The notes: generated by a model not told the origin, from the letters alone. Numbered from the stretch's first letter, positions 44,362 to 53,952 are shown. The stretch is DNA of 64,000 nucleotides from Duganella sp. CF458 (GCF_900113115.1 NZ_FOOF01000001.1:248001-312000), one strand, 5' to 3'. Translations and numbers: made by a program.

Positions 44362-47300
44362 ATGTGGATCACTAAAATCTCGATCCGCCAGCCGGTCTTT
44401 GCCACCATGGTGATGGTGGCGCTGATGGTGCTTGGCATTTTCTCTTACCGAGGCCTCGGCGTGGAATCCATGCCGAACGTCAATTTCCCGTTCGCCGCGA
44501 TCGAGGTGGTGTACCCGGGCGCATCGCCTGAGGCGGTCGAGAACGACATTACGCGCCCGATCGAAGACATCGTCAACACCGTCTCCGGTGTCAAGACCAT
44601 CCGCGCCAACTCGTGGGAAGGCAAGGCCGGCATCTATCTCGAGTTCGAACTGTCCACCAATATGGACAAGGCGATGCAGGACATGCGCGACAAGATCGCG
44701 CTGGTGCGTCCGAAGTTCCCGCGCGAAGCGAAGGAACCTTTCATCGCACGTGCCGAAGGCGAGAACGACCAGCCCATCGTCAGCCTGTCGTTCGCTTCGG
44801 ACAAGCGCAGCCTGCGCGAACTGTCCACCATGACCGACCAGATCCTGGCCAAGCGCTTCCAGGGCGTGCCCGGTGTGGGCCAGGTGCGCGTATTCGGCAC
44901 CACCAAGCGCCAGATGCTGGTCAGCCTGCGCCCCGCCGACATGCGGGCGCAAGGCGTCGGCGTGGATGAAGTCATGCGCGCCATCCAGAACACCAACGCC
45001 AACCTGCCGGCCGGCCGCCTGACCGCCGACGTGACCGAAACCCTGGTGCGGGTGGAAGGCAAGCTGAAAGAAGCCGCGGAATTCAACAAGATCATCGTGG
45101 CACGCCGCGCCAACGGCCCGGTCTACCTGGACCAGGTCGCCGATGTCATCGACGGCGAAGCGGAGGAACAATCGATCTCGCGCGTCAACGGCAAGCGCGC
45201 CGTGTCGCTCGACATCACCAAGGTGCAGGACGCCAACGTGGTCGAGGTCGGCAACGGCATCCTGAAGGTGGTGGAAAACCTGCGCAACACCCTGCCCGAT
45301 GACATCAAGATCAAGGTGATGGATTCGCAGTCCGAGCGCGTGCAGGCCCAGTTGGACAACGTCAAGCGCACCATCGTCGAAGGCGCGATCCTGACCATGG
45401 TGATCGTGTTCTTCTTCCTGCATTCGTGGCGCTCGACCATCATCACCGGCCTGACGCTGCCGATCTCGGTGCTGGCCTCCTTTATTGCCATGAAGGCCTT
45501 CGGCTTCACGCTGAACTTCCTGACGCTGATGGCGCTGTCGCTGTGCATCGGCCTGCTGATCGACGACGCCATCGTGGTGCGCGAAAACATCGTGCGCCAC
45601 CTCGGCTTCGGCAAGCACCACCGCAAGGCGGCGGAAGACGGCACCAATGAAATCGGCATCGCCGTGATGGCGACCACCTTCGCGATTGTCGCCGTATTCG
45701 TGCCGGTGGCTTTCATGGACGGCATCATCGGCCGCTTCTTCCTGCAATTCGGCGTGACCGTGACGGTGGCCGTGCTGGTATCGCTGTTCGTGTCCTTCAC
45801 CCTTGATCCGATGCTGTCGTCGCTCTGGCATGACCCGGTCAAGGACCGCTTCAAATACCTGCCGTGGCTGGGCCGCATCATGGAAAAGGTCGAACACGGC
45901 GTGGAGCAGGTGCACAAACTGTACGGCAAGGTGCTGGCCTTCGCGCTGAAATGGCGCAAGCTGACGCTGGTCACCGCCTTCGGCCTGTTCGCGGGCAGCC
46001 TGATGCTGGTACCGATGATCGGCGGCGAAATGTTCCCGGAAACCGACCAAGGCCAGATCGTCCTGCAACTCAAGGTGCCGGTCGGCTCCAGCCTTGAATA
46101 CAACGACGCCAAGGTGAAGCAGGTGGAAGCGGCGCTGAAGGAATTTCCCGAAGTCGACGCCATCACGGCCAACGTGGGCGACCCCGCCGGCCGCCACATC
46201 TCCTTCCTGCGCATCAAGCTGACCGATGTCAAGCTGACTCACCGCCAATCGCAGCAAAAGCTGGAAGGCGCGATCCGCAAACGCATCGAGCGCATTCCCG
46301 GCATTACCCTGTCGGTAGGCCAGAAGCCGATCTTCATCGCCATTCTGGGCACCGACGAAGCAAAGCTGGAACAGACCGCGCAGACCCTGATGGCCAAGAT
46401 GCGCAACATCAAGGGCGTGGCCGACCTGGAATACAGCCAGGAAGGCGCCAACCCGTCGACGCTGATCAAGATCAACAACGAGCTGGCCAGCGACCTGGGC
46501 CTGAGCGTGCAGCAGATCGGCAGCGCCATGCGTCCCTTCGTGGCGGGCGACACGGCCAGCTACTGGCTGGCTGCCGATGGCCAGAACTATGAAGTCAATG
46601 TCCAATTGCCGAAATCGGATCGCCAGCGCATCGCCGACCTGGCCGACCTGTCGCTCACTTCGAGCAAGACCGGCCCGGACGGCAACCCGCTGATGGTGCC
46701 GCTGCGCCAGGTGGTGGACTTCGTTCCCGGCTTCAGCCCGCAAGTACTGAAACGCCAGGCCTTGCAGCGCCGCGTGGCGATCTACGCCGGCACCGAAGGC
46801 CGCCCGGCCGGCGACGTCGATGCCGACGTGAAAAAGGCCATGGATTCGATGACGCTGCCGGACGGCGTGCGCTTCGACGTGGCCGGCAATGCGCAGCAGA
46901 TGGCCGAGACCATGAACGGCGCCGCTACGGCGCTGGGCATCGCGGTGGTATTCATCTACATCGTGCTGGCTTCGCAGTTCGGCAGCTTCCTGCAGCCGAT
47001 AGCGATCATGGTATCGCTGCCGATGTCGCTGATCGGCGTGCTGGTGGCGCTGCTGGCAACCGGCTCCACGCTGAACGTGTTCTCCGTGATCGGCGTGATC
47101 ATGCTGATGGGCCTCGTGACCAAGAACGCGATCCTGCTGGTGGACTTCACCAACCACGGCCAGCGCGACGGCATGAGCCAGTTCGACGCCATCATGGCCG
47201 CCGGCCAGGTGCGCCTGCGGCCGATCCTGATGACGACCCTGGCCATGATCTTCGGCATGCTGCCGATGGCGATCGGCCTCGGTGAAGGCGGGGAAACCCA

Positions 47301-47481
47301 GGCGCCGATGGGCCGTGCGGTGATTGGCGGCGTGATCACCTCCACCTTGCTGACCCTGGTGGTGGTGCCGGTGGCTTACACCTACCTCGACTCCTTCGGC
47401 AAGCGCGCCAAGCGCTGGCTGCGCCGCGGCCACCACGACGATGCGCCGGCCGACAAGCCCGACGTGGCCGAAGCCGCGTAA
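44362..47481 (+). CDS. RND multidrug efflux permease (AcrB/MexB-like HAE family)
   Basis: The 1039-residue inner-membrane protein has the RND layout: TM1 (FATMVMVALMVLGIFSY), porter domain, TM2-6 with the proton-relay LCIGLLIDDAIVVRENIVRH (adjacent Asp pair in TM4), a second porter half and TM8-12 (VIMLMGLVTKNAILLVDF, RLRPILMTTLAMIFGMLP). It expels drugs or solvents with the adaptor encoded just upstream. No TolC-type outer-membrane gene is linked, so a shared one is likely used. No regulator is adjacent. Confidence 0.95.
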   Translation: MWITKISIRQPVFATMVMVALMVLGIFSYRGLGVESMPNVNFPFAAIEVVYPGASPEAVENDITRPIEDIVNTVSGVKTIRANSWEGKAGIYLEFELSTNMDKAMQDMRDKIALVRPKFPREAKEPFIARAEGENDQPIVSLSFASDKRSLRELSTMTDQILAKRFQGVPGVGQVRVFGTTKRQMLVSLRPADMRAQGVGVDEVMRAIQNTNANLPAGRLTADVTETLVRVEGKLKEAAEFNKIIVARRANGPVYLDQVADVIDGEAEEQSISRVNGKRAVSLDITKVQDANVVEVGNGILKVVENLRNTLPDDIKIKVMDSQSERVQAQLDNVKRTIVEGAILTMVIVFFFLHSWRSTIITGLTLPISVLASFIAMKAFGFTLNFLTLMALSLCIGLLIDDAIVVRENIVRHLGFGKHHRKAAEDGTNEIGIAVMATTFAIVAVFVPVAFMDGIIGRFFLQFGVTVTVAVLVSLFVSFTLDPMLSSLWHDPVKDRFKYLPWLGRIMEKVEHGVEQVHKLYGKVLAFALKWRKLTLVTAFGLFAGSLMLVPMIGGEMFPETDQGQIVLQLKVPVGSSLEYNDAKVKQVEAALKEFPEVDAITANVGDPAGRHISFLRIKLTDVKLTHRQSQQKLEGAIRKRIERIPGITLSVGQKPIFIAILGTDEAKLEQTAQTLMAKMRNIKGVADLEYSQEGANPSTLIKINNELASDLGLSVQQIGSAMRPFVAGDTASYWLAADGQNYEVNVQLPKSDRQRIADLADLSLTSSKTGPDGNPLMVPLRQVVDFVPGFSPQVLKRQALQRRVAIYAGTEGRPAGDVDADVKKAMDSMTLPDGVRFDVAGNAQQMAETMNGAATALGIAVVFIYIVLASQFGSFLQPIAIMVSLPMSLIGVLVALLATGSTLNVFSVIGVIMLMGLVTKNAILLVDFTNHGQRDGMSQFDAIMAAGQVRLRPILMTTLAMIFGMLPMAIGLGEGGETQAPMGRAVIGGVITSTLLTLVVVPVAYTYLDSFGKRAKRWLRRGHHDDAPADKPDVAEAA

Positions 47482-47497
47482 CAAAGGTCGCCTTACC

Positions 47498-47519
47498 CGT
47501 CCCCGCATTGGCGGGGACG
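47498..47519. terminator. GC-rich hairpin between convergent genes
   Basis: CGTCCCCGC and GCGGGGACG form a 9-bp stem around ATTG, 16 bp after the RND stop and 13 bp after the convergent lipoprotein-region gene's stop. There is no T-run on either side, so it may be a bidirectional terminator or a REP-like repeat. Confidence 0.55.
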
Positions 47520-47532
47520 ATACGGCGGCCAA

Positions 47533-48882
47533 TCAGTTGCCGCGGTTCGATTCCACCAGTTCTTTCCATCCCTTGCCTTGGCGGCCAAGGATCCAGTAGC
47601 CGTTGGATTCGTAAAAACCTTCGCGCAACACAAGGTCGGCTTTGCCATCCTGGTTGACATCGGCATGGGTCAGAAAGTCCAGGGTGGCGCCCTCGCCTTC
47701 CGCCGAGGCCTTCTTGAATACCTGGTGCGTGAGCTCGTACTTGCCCTGGTTGTTTGCTTCCATCACCAGCAGCAATGTATAGATGCGGAAAACCTGGGCC
47801 TCTTGTTCCGGCTTCTCTGGCGGAATTTCCAGGTTGGCCGTCATGACCAGCACCGGTGCTGCGCCATCCTGGCCCGGAATGGCGTTGATCGCGACGTTCT
47901 GGCTTTCCAGGATGCGGGCAATATCCGCCCGCTGCACGCTCCTGGATTTCAGCACGGACCGTGCCAACTCAAGCGCCGCCTTTTGCTGGCCAGGGCTGAC
48001 CGCCAGTTCGCCGTCCGGCTGCCTCTCGGTGAGCGTGAAGTTCGCCAACAGGCCGTTGGCCTCCGGCGCCTTGGCGGCGACACGCCTGATGGTGGCCATC
48101 GGCTGCTCCAGCTCATCGCTGAATCGCTGCACGATCGCCATGCCTTCGACACCGCCACGCGTGTAGAAATGATAGGCCCGGCCAGGTGCAAAATAGCGCG
48201 CCACGTATTTGCGGTAGCCTTTGTCGTACGCCTCGCCACTGCCGCCGATCGAGGGAAAGGTGGACAGTTTGCCGCCATCCAGGCGGGCGAGAGGCCTCAT
48301 CGAGCCGTTACTCGCGATGAAGAGCACCTTCGGCTCATCGCTTCCTTGTGCCACCGCGGGCGCCCGCAGCGCCGCCAGGCGGCGCTCCAGCTTCTGCGTC
48401 CATTCCGCATCGCCTGCGTTGCGCACCACTTGCAGCACGGCTTCGAAGTTGTCTTCATCCAGGGGATCGAAGGCCAGCACACGCTCGGAGTGGGTGCGCA
48501 AGGCGGCGAAATTTGTCGCCTGGGCGCTGCGCAACGCGGCAAGGGCGGCATCCCGGGTCGGCAGTTCCGGCCCCGCCAGGTCGGCGCGCAGCCAGCCGTT
48601 CGCGCCCACCGGTCCGATCACCGATACCTTGACCCAACCGTCTTGCTGGCAAAACAGGTTGAGGGGTCTGGCAATCGGCGCATAGGCAAGTAGCTCAGCC
48701 GTTGCCGATGGCGCCGCCCGCACAGCGGCTGAGCTTGCGATGATATAGGCCAGCGCGGGAGCTGCGTTATCGGATTGCGCTGCACACTTTGGCGGGGATA
48801 AGCTGCCCTCGACGGCAATGGCTGGCGGGATAGCGAGGAATGCGGTGGTAAAGATGAGTGTGGCGAGGGCGCGTCGTGTCAT
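47533..48882 (-). CDS. secreted SH3-domain protein of unknown function
   Basis: The 449-residue protein has a signal peptide (LIFTTAFLAIPPAIAVEG), an SH3-like domain at about residues 48-105 (AAVRAAPSATAELLAYAPI, CQQDGWVKVSV), a middle helical region, and near the C-terminus HADVNQDGKADLVLREG, an FG-GAP/EF-hand-like calcium loop. No enzyme family was recognised; the parts suggest a cell-surface or periplasmic binding protein. It overlaps the small coiled-coil gene before it by one base (TAATG). Confidence 0.6.
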   Translation of the reverse strand: MTRRALATLIFTTAFLAIPPAIAVEGSLSPPKCAAQSDNAAPALAYIIASSAAVRAAPSATAELLAYAPIARPLNLFCQQDGWVKVSVIGPVGANGWLRADLAGPELPTRDAALAALRSAQATNFAALRTHSERVLAFDPLDEDNFEAVLQVVRNAGDAEWTQKLERRLAALRAPAVAQGSDEPKVLFIASNGSMRPLARLDGGKLSTFPSIGGSGEAYDKGYRKYVARYFAPGRAYHFYTRGGVEGMAIVQRFSDELEQPMATIRRVAAKAPEANGLLANFTLTERQPDGELAVSPGQQKAALELARSVLKSRSVQRADIARILESQNVAINAIPGQDGAAPVLVMTANLEIPPEKPEQEAQVFRIYTLLLVMEANNQGKYELTHQVFKKASAEGEGATLDFLTHADVNQDGKADLVLREGFYESNGYWILGRQGKGWKELVESNRGN

Positions 48883-49055
48883 TATTCCGGTGTTGTGATA
48901 TCCGTCTCGGTGGTTTCATAGCCGGCCTCATCGGCTGACTGCTCTGACGGCGAGCGGTTCTTGGCCTCCAGCTTGCGCTGGGCTTTCTCTTCTGCCTTGC
49001 GTTTCTTTTCCAACTCGCGTTGCCGTTTTTCGTACTGGAAATTTGTTTTTGCCAT
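48882..49055 (-). CDS. small charged coiled-coil protein (57 aa)
   Basis: From ATG 49055, preceded by GGAGG, the 57-residue product is dominated by a Lys/Glu-rich helix (YEKRQRELEKKRKAEEKAQRK) followed by an acidic, Thr-rich tail. It looks like a short coiled coil with no known family. Its stop overlaps the start of the secreted SH3 protein gene, so the two are translated together. Confidence 0.65.
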   Translation of the reverse strand: MAKTNFQYEKRQRELEKKRKAEEKAQRKLEAKNRSPSEQSADEAGYETTETDITTPE

Positions 49056-49112
49056 GGTGTGTGACCCTCCTGGCCTCAAGGTAAGCCGATTGGCGGCGCT
49101 GCGCAAACGAAA

Positions 49113-50015
49113 TTATCCGCGGGGATGATGTAACGCATGAATCTGCTTCAAACGCTCGCGGGCAACGTGGGTATAAATCTGTGTTGTAGATATGTCAGAG
49201 TGGCCTAAAAGCAACTGTACCACGCGCAGGTCGGCGCCATGGTTCAGCAGGTGGGTGGCAAACGCGTGGCGCAGGGTGTGCGGCGACAGCGGCGCGCTGA
49301 TACCGGCTTTCAGCGCATGCTTTTTCACCACCACCCAGAACATTTGCCGCGTCATCGGCCCACCGCGGCCGGTAATGAACAGCGCATCATCCTGCTGGCC
49401 GTCAAGGATCACGCCGCGCGCCTCGCGCAGGTAGCGTTCGATCCACAGGCGCGCCTGCTCGCCGAACGGTACCAGGCGCGTCTTGGCGCCCTTGCCGGTG
49501 ACGCGCAGCACGCCATCGTTCATGCTCAGCTCAAGCGTCTTCAGGGCGACCAGCTCCGACACCCGCAAGCCGCTGGCATACATCAGCTCCAGCATGGTGC
49601 GGTCGCGAATGCCCAGCGGGGTGCGCAAGTCCGGTGCGGCCAACAACGCTTCCACCTGCCCTTCGCTCAGGGTATGCACAAAGCGCAGCGGCTGCTTGGC
49701 CGAGGCCATGCGCAGGCAGGGGTCTTCCGCGATATGGCGCTGGCGCAGCGCCAGCTGGTAGAAGCGCTTGAGGGCCGACAGGCGGCGGTTGGCCGAACTG
49801 GCCTTGGTGTCTGCATGGCGCGCCGCGAAATAGGCTTGCAGGTCGGCGGTTCCGGCTGCGTACAGGCTGCCGACCGCGGGCCGCGCGGTTTCCAGCCACT
49901 TGGCAAAGGCGGTCAGGTCGCGCCGGTAGGCGTCAAGGGAATTCCTGGACAACCCGTCCTCCAGCCACAGGCTGTCGCAAAACTCGTCGATCAGAGCAAG
50001 GTTGCCTGCTGCCAT
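49113..50015 (-). CDS. xerD: tyrosine recombinase XerD
   Basis: The 300-residue recombinase has an N-terminal SAM-like DNA-binding domain (DEFCDSLWLEDGLSRNSLDAYRRDL) and the catalytic residues in ELMYASGLRVSEL (Arg), SPHTLRHAFATHLL (His-Leu-Arg), LLGHSDISTTQIYTHV (His, Tyr). With XerC it resolves chromosome dimers at dif. Length and end are typical of XerD. It begins inside the last codons of ogt (25-bp overlap). Confidence 0.95.
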   Translation of the reverse strand: MAAGNLALIDEFCDSLWLEDGLSRNSLDAYRRDLTAFAKWLETARPAVGSLYAAGTADLQAYFAARHADTKASSANRRLSALKRFYQLALRQRHIAEDPCLRMASAKQPLRFVHTLSEGQVEALLAAPDLRTPLGIRDRTMLELMYASGLRVSELVALKTLELSMNDGVLRVTGKGAKTRLVPFGEQARLWIERYLREARGVILDGQQDDALFITGRGGPMTRQMFWVVVKKHALKAGISAPLSPHTLRHAFATHLLNHGADLRVVQLLLGHSDISTTQIYTHVARERLKQIHALHHPRG

Positions 50016-50515
50016 TGATACTCTTGATGTCCTTCATGGGCCAGCAGCCAGCGCTTCACGCCGAGGGTGAAGCCGTGCTGGTCGTCGCTGCCGGCAAAGC
50101 CGCCCAGGCTGTTGGCGCCCATCACCCGGTGGCAGGGAACCAGCGGCGGGAAGGGATTGCTGCGGCAAGCCTGTCCCACGGCGCGCGCCACGGAATCGAG
50201 GTGCTTGGCCAGTTCGCCGTAAGTGCGGACCTGGCCGCGCGGGATTTCGCGCAGCGCTTGCCACACGCGGCGCTGGAATTCGCTGCCGCGCATCGCCAGC
50301 GGCAGGTCGAAGACATAGTCGGCATCGTCGCAATACGCCAGCAACTGCTGCACGGCCTGTTCGGCCAGCGCGTTGCTCGGCGCCTGTTCCGGCGTGTCGC
50401 CGGGCAGGTAAAACATTTCCGTCACGACTGCGCCGGCCGTACCGACGCCCATGGCGCCAAACGGGAGGTGGATGATGGCGCTGAAGTCCCTGCCAACATG
50501 TTGTTTTTCGGTCAC
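49991..50515 (-). CDS. ogt: methylated-DNA-protein cysteine methyltransferase Ogt
   Basis: The 174-residue protein has QRRVWQALREIPRGQVRTYGELAKHL and the active site PLVPCHRVMGANSLGGFAG with the acceptor Cys. It removes methyl groups from O6-methylguanine. Its 3' end overlaps xerD by 25 bp, so both are probably made from one message. A short A/T-rich stretch and terminator precede the next unit. Confidence 0.92.
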   Translation of the reverse strand: MTEKQHVGRDFSAIIHLPFGAMGVGTAGAVVTEMFYLPGDTPEQAPSNALAEQAVQQLLAYCDDADYVFDLPLAMRGSEFQRRVWQALREIPRGQVRTYGELAKHLDSVARAVGQACRSNPFPPLVPCHRVMGANSLGGFAGSDDQHGFTLGVKRWLLAHEGHQEYQWQQATLL

Positions 50516-50839
50516 GCTTACTCCAATAAAACTGTGGCAATCATGCTACACCAGCGCGCCAGGATAGGGCAAAAAAAAACGCACCCTCAGGTGCGTCTTG
50601 AATCTTTTTTTTCACCACCCCGGCCATTTAACCCCGCTTGTGGCGGCGGCCAACAGCATACTGTCGGGCAGCGTGTCTCCTCTAGATCCGCGGCCGGGCC
50701 GCTAGTTCTTCTTCTTCACTCCCCACTAAATCCTGTGCCCGTAACCATCATGGTGCAAGTCGCACCGTTCGGGGGCGTCGCCATAGTAACCGATCTTTTT
50801 CCGAATATCGTTATTTATTTTTGGCAACTTGACAGGATT
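50516..50839. other. 324-bp gene-free region upstream of ogt, holding a terminator and unexplained sequence
   Basis: It begins with the ogt promoter area, then a strong terminator at 50571-50596 facing the minus strand. The remaining 240 bases lie between that terminator and the dctP stop. On the minus strand there are two short frames, one of 22 codons (ATG near 50783) and one of 15 codons (ATG near 50664) with a GAGGAG placed rather far upstream; neither is convincing. A short RNA read through to the terminator is possible. Confidence 0.45.
50571..50596 (-). terminator. intrinsic terminator, minus strand
   Basis: Stem ACGCACC/GGTGCGT with a four-base loop is followed on the minus strand by nine T. 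It ends transcription coming from dctP or from a short transcript in the 240-bp gap before reaching ogt. Confidence 0.88.
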
Positions 50840-51832
50840 TCATTTTGCTGTTTCGCGGTTGATCGACTGGATCAAGTCCTTGCCGATGCGCTCTTCCATC
50901 TGTTTTTGCACCGGCAGCAGGGCATTGCGCCACAAGGCCTGTTCCTGGGCGCTCAGGTTATAGATCTGGGTCTTGCCGGACTTGCGGATCGCTTCCAGCG
51001 CCATATCGTTGTCACGCTGGGCGATGGCTTTTTCGTACGTGGTGGCTTCCTTCATCGCAGCTTCCAGCTTGCCGCGGATGTCGCCCGGCAGGCCGTCCCA
51101 GAACTTCTTGTTGACGATGACCGCATAGCCCAGGTAGCCGTGATTGGAAATGGTCAGGTTCTTCTGCACCTCGTGCATCTTTTGCGTGTACATATTCGAT
51201 GGCGGGTTCTCGGTGCCATCCACCACGCCGGTCTGCAGCGCCATATACGCTTCGGAGAAGGCCAGCGACTGCGGGATCGCGCCCAGCGCGCGCATCTGGA
51301 TGTCCAACACCTTGGAAGACTGGATCCGCATCTTCAGGCCTTTGAAGTCGGCCGGCACGCGCAACTGGCGGTTGGCCGACATGACCTTGAAGCCATTGTC
51401 CCAATACGCCAGGCCGGTAATGCCCTTGGTCTCGAGCTTCTTCAGCAGCGACTTGCCGATCGGGCCCTCGGTCACGTTGTACAGCGCGGTCTTGTTGGGG
51501 AAGATGTACGGCAGGTCGAACACTTCGAATTCCTTCACGCCGAGCGGGCCGAATTTGGCCAGTGAGGGCGCCAGCATCTGCACCGCCCCCAGTTGCAGCG
51601 CTTCCAGCTCTTCCTTGTCCTTGTACAGCTGGCTGTTCGGGTAGACCTGGACCCTGACCCGGCCGCCCGTGGCCTTTTCCGCGAGCTGCTTGAAACGCTC
51701 CGCCGCCTGCCCCTTGGGGGTGTCGGGCGCAACAACGTGGCTGAATTTGATGACGATGGGCGCCTGCGCCAAGGCCGCGGACGTGACAAGTGCGGCCGCG
51801 CCGAAGGCGGCCAGGAGGGACTTCAAATGCAT
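50840..51832 (-). CDS. dctP: TRAP transporter substrate-binding protein (DctP family)
   Basis: The 330-residue protein has a signal peptide (SLLAAFGAAALVTSAALAQ) and then IVIKFSHVVAPDTPKGQAAERFKQLAEK and GVVDGTENPPSNMYTQKMHEVQKNLTI, the DctP family marks, including the Arg/Asn carboxylate-binding region. It binds C4-dicarboxylate-like solutes in the periplasm. The membrane subunits DctQ and DctM are not adjacent. It is divergent from a DctB-like histidine kinase, pointing to control by that system. Confidence 0.92.
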   Translation of the reverse strand: MHLKSLLAAFGAAALVTSAALAQAPIVIKFSHVVAPDTPKGQAAERFKQLAEKATGGRVRVQVYPNSQLYKDKEELEALQLGAVQMLAPSLAKFGPLGVKEFEVFDLPYIFPNKTALYNVTEGPIGKSLLKKLETKGITGLAYWDNGFKVMSANRQLRVPADFKGLKMRIQSSKVLDIQMRALGAIPQSLAFSEAYMALQTGVVDGTENPPSNMYTQKMHEVQKNLTISNHGYLGYAVIVNKKFWDGLPGDIRGKLEAAMKEATTYEKAIAQRDNDMALEAIRKSGKTQIYNLSAQEQALWRNALLPVQKQMEERIGKDLIQSINRETAK

Positions 51833-51954
51833 AAGGTCTCCCGGCGATTCTGGTGCATTATTATTCTCACTTTATATTGTGGTCAGCGGAATGGTGGCAC
51901 ACAACTGTGGAAACCCACAATACAAGCGGCAACCGGATTCGATACCCTCGGAGC

Positions 51955-53931
51955 ATGTTAAAACGCCTTTCCCTGCCCTTTTCCATACGCTGGCTGCTGC
52001 CGGTGGTGCTGGTGCTGCTGTTTGTCGCCATCGTGTTCTGGCTGCCCTGGCAGGCGCGCCAGCTTGAGAGCAATGAACGGCAGGAGCAGTTGATCGCCGA
52101 TACGCTGTGGGTTGAACAGTCGATCCGCTTCCAGCTCGGCCGCCACGAAGAAAGCCTGCGCGGCCTGGCCAATGAAATCGCCACCGGCCACCCGGCCCCG
52201 GCCGACGTGCAGCAACGCATGGGCCGCATGCTGAAAAATGGCGCCGAACTCAAACGCGTGATCCAGGTCGACCCCGACGGCCGCATTGTGGTGGCGAGCG
52301 AAGGCGCGCCGGCCAGCCCGGCCGGCAGCGCCGTGCTGGGCGCGGCCTCGCTGGCGGCGCAGGACCATGCGCGCCGCACCCATGCCCCGGTCTATGCCGA
52401 GCCGGAGCCGCTTGCCGGCGGCAGCACGCCCGGCGAGCTGAAAATGGATCTGCACTTCCCGATCTACCGCGGCGAGCAATGGCTGGGCAGCCTGGTGGCG
52501 ACTTTCCAGCTCAGCAGCCTGCTGGATGAAATGGTGCCGTGGTGGTTCGCGCAGGATAACCAGATCTCGCTTCTCGACCGCGACGATAAGGTACTGGCGC
52601 GCCGCAGTTCGGCCGGCCCGGGCCACGGCGTCTACACCCACAAGCGCCCGCTCGACCTGCCCGGTGCCACCATCATCCTGATGACCGACAGCGTGAAAAG
52701 CGAACCCAAGCTGCTGCCCAACCTGCTGGTCGGCTCGGTCATCGCCCTGTCGCTGGCCCTGTTATGGAGCCTGTTCGCGCTGTGGGGCCACATCTCGCGC
52801 CGCCTGGCAGCGGAAGGCGAACTGCGCCAGCAAATGACCTTCCGTACGGCGATGGAAAACTCGCTGGTGACCGGCTTGCGCGCGCGCGATCTGGAGGGCC
52901 GCATCACCTACGTCAACCCCGCCTTCTGCCAGATGGTGGGCTACCCGGCCGAAGAATTGATCGGCCGCCTGCCGCCCATGCCTTACTGGGCGCCGGACGT
53001 CATGGAGGAATACCAGCACCGCCTGGCCAGTGTGCTGGCCGGCTCCGTCACGCCGGAATTCGAAACCCTGTTCCAGCGTCCCGACGGCACCCGCATCCCG
53101 GTGCTGGTGTTCGAAGCGCCGCTGGTGGACAAGGAAGGCCGCCACACCGGCTTCATGGGTTCGATCCTCGACATCTCTGACCGCAAACGGATGGAGGACC
53201 TGAACCGGCAGCACCAGGAAAAACTGCAGGCCAGCGCGCGCCTGGCAACGATGGGCGAGATCGCCTCCATGCTGGCGCATGAACTGAACCAGCCGCTGGC
53301 GGCCATTTCCAGCTACACCACCGGCGCCTTGAATATCCTTGCGCGCGGCGGCGACACCGGCTTGCTGAAGCCGGCGCTGGAACAGGCCGGCACCCAGGCG
53401 CAGCGCGCCGGCCAGATCATCCGCAGCGTGCACGAATTCGTGAAGAACCGCGAATCGGAGCGGCAGGACGTGGCGCTGCAATCGATGCTCGATGCCATCC
53501 TGGTGCTGATCGAGCTGCAGGCCCGCCAGCATCACGTGTCGCTGCAAATCGAGATCCCGGATTCACTGCCCCTGGTACGCGCCGACCGCATGCTGATCGA
53601 GCAGGTGCTGCTGAACCTGACCCGCAACGGCATCGAAGCCATGGCCGACGTGCAGCCGCTGAAACGTGTACTGCGGGTGGTCGCGGCAAACGACCCGCTG
53701 GCCGGCATGGTGGTGGTGCAGGTGATCGACAACGGGCACGGCATTCCGCAGGACGTGGCCGAACGGCTGTTCTCGCCCTTCTTCTCGACCAAGGCGGAAG
53801 GCATGGGCATGGGCCTCAACATTTGCCGCACCGCGATCGAGTTCCACGGCGGCACGTTGACCCACCGCGGCAACCCGCAAGGCGGTACCATATTCACTTT
53901 TACGCTGCCGGTCGCAGGCGGCGCCCAATAG
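51955..53931 (+). CDS. DctB-like sensor histidine kinase
   Basis: From ATG 51955 the product is 658 residues. A first TM (LLPVVLVLLFVAIVFWLP) and a second near residue 265 bracket a periplasmic domain of about 230 residues resembling a double Cache sensor. A PAS domain (about residues 290-410) precedes HisKA with H442 (LAHELNQPLAAI) and a HATPase with NLTRNGIEAM, DNGHGIP and GMGMGLNIC. It should sense C4-dicarboxylates or a related solute and phosphorylate the next gene's product. The longer frame to 51853 overlaps the repeat-rich intergenic region. Confidence 0.92.
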   Translation: MLKRLSLPFSIRWLLPVVLVLLFVAIVFWLPWQARQLESNERQEQLIADTLWVEQSIRFQLGRHEESLRGLANEIATGHPAPADVQQRMGRMLKNGAELKRVIQVDPDGRIVVASEGAPASPAGSAVLGAASLAAQDHARRTHAPVYAEPEPLAGGSTPGELKMDLHFPIYRGEQWLGSLVATFQLSSLLDEMVPWWFAQDNQISLLDRDDKVLARRSSAGPGHGVYTHKRPLDLPGATIILMTDSVKSEPKLLPNLLVGSVIALSLALLWSLFALWGHISRRLAAEGELRQQMTFRTAMENSLVTGLRARDLEGRITYVNPAFCQMVGYPAEELIGRLPPMPYWAPDVMEEYQHRLASVLAGSVTPEFETLFQRPDGTRIPVLVFEAPLVDKEGRHTGFMGSILDISDRKRMEDLNRQHQEKLQASARLATMGEIASMLAHELNQPLAAISSYTTGALNILARGGDTGLLKPALEQAGTQAQRAGQIIRSVHEFVKNRESERQDVALQSMLDAILVLIELQARQHHVSLQIEIPDSLPLVRADRMLIEQVLLNLTRNGIEAMADVQPLKRVLRVVAANDPLAGMVVVQVIDNGHGIPQDVAERLFSPFFSTKAEGMGMGLNICRTAIEFHGGTLTHRGNPQGGTIFTFTLPVAGGAQ

Positions 53932-53952
53932 AGCAGATTCGGGAGATCCAGA

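Noticed and set aside
44347..47532. 1061-codon open frame antisense to the RND permease
   Set aside because: It mirrors the RND gene's codon structure, is His/Gln/Arg-rich without domain features, and has no ribosome site; a GC-skew shadow.
50690..50720. Cluster of restriction-like palindromes (TCTAGA, CCGCGG, GGCCGGGCC)
   Set aside because: Looked like cloning-vector sequence, but the flanks are ordinary and the sites are short; treated as chance in GC-rich DNA.
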